From the NCBI GenBank assembly GCA_003331875.1, contig QOQA01000005.1, forward strand, positions 1 through 59,011: a stretch of 59,011 nucleotides of DNA. Direction: 5' to 3'. Every line of letters starts with the position of its first letter. Within the stretch, counting starts at the first letter, position 1. Below, piece by piece: positions 58,011 through 59,011 of the stretch. The translations under genes and the position numbers were made by a program. This stretch comes from Cryomorphaceae bacterium (GTDB taxonomy: Bacteria; Bacteroidota; Bacteroidia; Flavobacteriales; Flavobacteriaceae). The notes under the pieces are model-generated. The model was not told the DNA's origin. It made no database searches and saw only the letters and a program-made list of their open reading frames with translations.

Positions 58011-58703
58011 TTGAATTTTATAGTTACAATTGACGGCCCATCCTCCTCGGGAAAAAGTACATTAGCAAAGAGACTTGCAAAAAAACTGTCAATTTTGCAT
58101 ATAGATTCTGGATCTATCTATAGAGCAGTGACATTATATGCACTACAAAATAATTTATTGTTAAATGGTAAATTTTTAATGAAAAAATTAATTAATATTC
58201 TATCAATGTCTAGTATTTCATTAAAAGAAAACAGTAATGGAATTTTTAAAATGCATATTAACAACTTAGATGTGGAAAATAAAATTAGAGGATCAAAAGT
58301 CTCAAAGCATGTAAGTGAGATTGCTAAGCATAAAAAAATCAGAGATTTTGTTCTTAAAATTCAGAGAGATATTTCTAAAAATAAATCTATTGTTATGGAT
58401 GGTAGGGATATTGGTTCATTTGTTTTTCCTGATGCGGATGTCAAGTTTTATATTGATTCCTCAATTAAAACTCGCTCAATTAGACGCTTTAATCAACTAA
58501 AACAATTCGAAAAAAAATTATCTATAGATGAGGTTAAGTATGATCTTTTGAGTAGAGATAAAATTGATAAAAATAGAAAAAACTCACCTCTAATTATTCC
58601 TGAAAATTCTCTGTTTATTAATAATGATAACAGATCAATTGATGATGTTTTAAACATTATGTTGGATCACGTAAAAAGTATCATTAATAAAAAAGTGTCT
58701 TAA
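58011..58703 (+). CDS. cmk: cytidylate kinase
   Basis: A 230-residue kinase phosphorylating CMP and dCMP with ATP. P-loop GPSSSGKST (residues 9-17), the CMP-binding IDSGSIYRAVTLYAL, MDGRDIGSFVFPDADVKFYIDSS and the terminal IDDVLNIMLDHV segment are typical. The start is TTG (58011-58013), 3 nt after the lon stop; no ATG is near in frame. In most bacteria the next gene is rpsA, which bears on the reading of the partial gene that follows. Confidence 0.95.
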   Translation: MNFIVTIDGPSSSGKSTLAKRLAKKLSILHIDSGSIYRAVTLYALQNNLLLNGKFLMKKLINILSMSSISLKENSNGIFKMHINNLDVENKIRGSKVSKHVSEIAKHKKIRDFVLKIQRDISKNKSIVMDGRDIGSFVFPDADVKFYIDSSIKTRSIRRFNQLKQFEKKLSIDEVKYDLLSRDKIDKNRKNSPLIIPENSLFINNDNRSIDDVLNIMLDHVKSIINKKVS

Positions 58704-58790
58704 CATTTGCTAAAAATAATTATTGATATTAAATTCGCTTGCCTTTTAAGGGTTTTTGGACAAATAAAAGGTATTAATTAAAATAACTTC

Positions 58791-58825
58791 TTCTACAATT
58801 TCCCTAAGTCCATATAATTGTAGAA
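58791..58825 (+). promoter_or_regulatory. leader hairpin before the repeat-coding gene
   Basis: A perfect 10-bp inverted repeat (TTCTACAATT at 58791-58800 and AATTGTAGAA at 58816-58825) encloses a 15-nt loop and ends 14 nt before the ATG at 58840. It is not followed by a T run, so it is more likely a leader structure or operator than a terminator. The rest of 58704-58839 shows no clear TAnnTTTG element. Confidence 0.4.
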
Positions 58826-58839
58826 TACAATTTATAATT

Positions 58840-59011
58840 ATGAGTCCTGAAAAAAAAGATGATGAATCCAAATCATCAAAAACAACAAAAAAATTAGCAA
58901 CAAAAAAATTAGCAACAAAAAAAACAACAGCTGCGAAGAAAACAACAGCTGCGAAGAAAACAACAGCTGCGAAGAAAACAACAGCTGCGAAGAAAACAAC
59001 AGCTGCGAAGA
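58840..59011 (+). CDS. N-terminus of a Lys/Thr/Ala-repeat protein, cut by window end (possible S1 extension or histone H1-like protein)
   Basis: The frame opens at ATG 58840 and stays open to the window end (57 codons). After MSPEKKDDESKSSKTTKK come two KKLAT units and then five units of KTTAAK. The sequence is highly basic, of low complexity, and like the tails of histone H1-type bacterial proteins, suggesting binding to nucleic acid. The gene directly follows cmk, whose neighbour is normally rpsA, so the best guess is ribosomal protein S1 with a repetitive N-terminal extension; a stand-alone histone-like protein is the alternative. It cannot be decided from this fragment. Confidence 0.6.
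   Translation, partial: MSPEKKDDESKSSKTTKKLATKKLATKKTTAAKKTTAAKKTTAAKKTTAAKKTTAAK
58888..58917 (+). repeat. 15-bp direct repeat, two perfect copies (KKLAT)
   Basis: Two identical copies of AAAAAATTAGCAACA (58888-58902 and 58903-58917), in frame and directly before the 18-bp array, coding KKLAT twice. Confidence 0.9.
58921..59010 (+). repeat. 18-bp tandem repeat, at least five perfect copies (KTTAAK)
   Basis: Five exact copies of AAAACAACAGCTGCGAAG run from 58921 to 59010 and the array continues past the window. Each copy codes KTTAAK with the same codons, including GCG, which implies recent unit duplication and not selection on the protein alone. Confidence 0.95.

Noticed and set aside
58921-59010. 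CRISPR-like array
   Set aside because: Repeats are directly adjacent without spacers and stay in an open reading frame, so they are coding tandem repeats.

Overview
The window is a gene-dense, AT-rich stretch of a Bacteroidota chromosome, most likely a compact marine member of the Flavobacteriaceae. Evidence: typical flavobacterial gene neighbourhoods (gyrB-mdh-secDF; ligA-DUF6913-dapA-bamD-rpoZ-coaBC-DUF4835-recN; coaE-histidine kinase-response regulator), a TonB receptor/DUF4249 pair, lipoproteins with short N-terminal signals, a tmRNA whose tag reads GENKYALAA, no obvious Shine-Dalgarno sequences, and several matches to the Bacteroidota promoter element TAnnTTTG. Coding density is very high: many genes overlap by 1-25 nt and six tail-to-tail gene pairs overlap at their stop codons. 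Species cannot be named from the sequence alone.

Region 1 (1-14.1 kb) is accessory and looks like part of a polysaccharide-degradation locus. It holds the 3' end of a sialate O-acetylesterase-type (SASA) carbohydrate esterase, a secreted NTF2-like protein, a flippase-like membrane protein, an AraC-family regulator, a Ste24-type M48 peptidase, a LEA-like lipoprotein, a sulfatase directly followed by a GH10 xylanase, a DUF1295 membrane protein, two paralogous CE1/LpqC-type lipoprotein esterases, a beta-propeller-like lipoprotein, a secreted protein of unknown function, and a second sulfatase. Together these suggest attack on an esterified, sulfated xylan-like glycan. No SusC/SusD pair is visible; it could lie to the left of the window.

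Region 2 (14.1-33 kb) is housekeeping: tmRNA (ssrA), kdsA, an FtsE-like ATPase, asnB, gyrB-mdh-secDF; then on the minus strand rplS-icd-TonB receptor-DUF4249-murQ, preceded by trmD and a DegP/HtrA protease; then dapF-mltG on the plus strand.

Region 3 (33-52 kb) holds a lysozyme-like protein, dnaA, a thioesterase, ribD, a GNAT acetyltransferase, prmC, ligA, the dapA-bamD-rpoZ-coaBC-recN series, fabI, coaE, a two-component system, xerD and aroQ.

Region 4 (52-59 kb) holds lpdA with two msrB genes, a UMF1-type MFS transporter, lon (with a possible sigma-54-like promoter), cmk, and the start of a gene coding for perfect Lys/Thr/Ala-rich tandem repeats that runs off the window. Its position after cmk suggests, but does not prove, an unusual N-terminal extension of ribosomal protein S1.

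No stretch over 300 bases lacks a gene except 14123-14592, which holds the tmRNA. I see no tRNA, rRNA, CRISPR array, insertion sequence or prophage.
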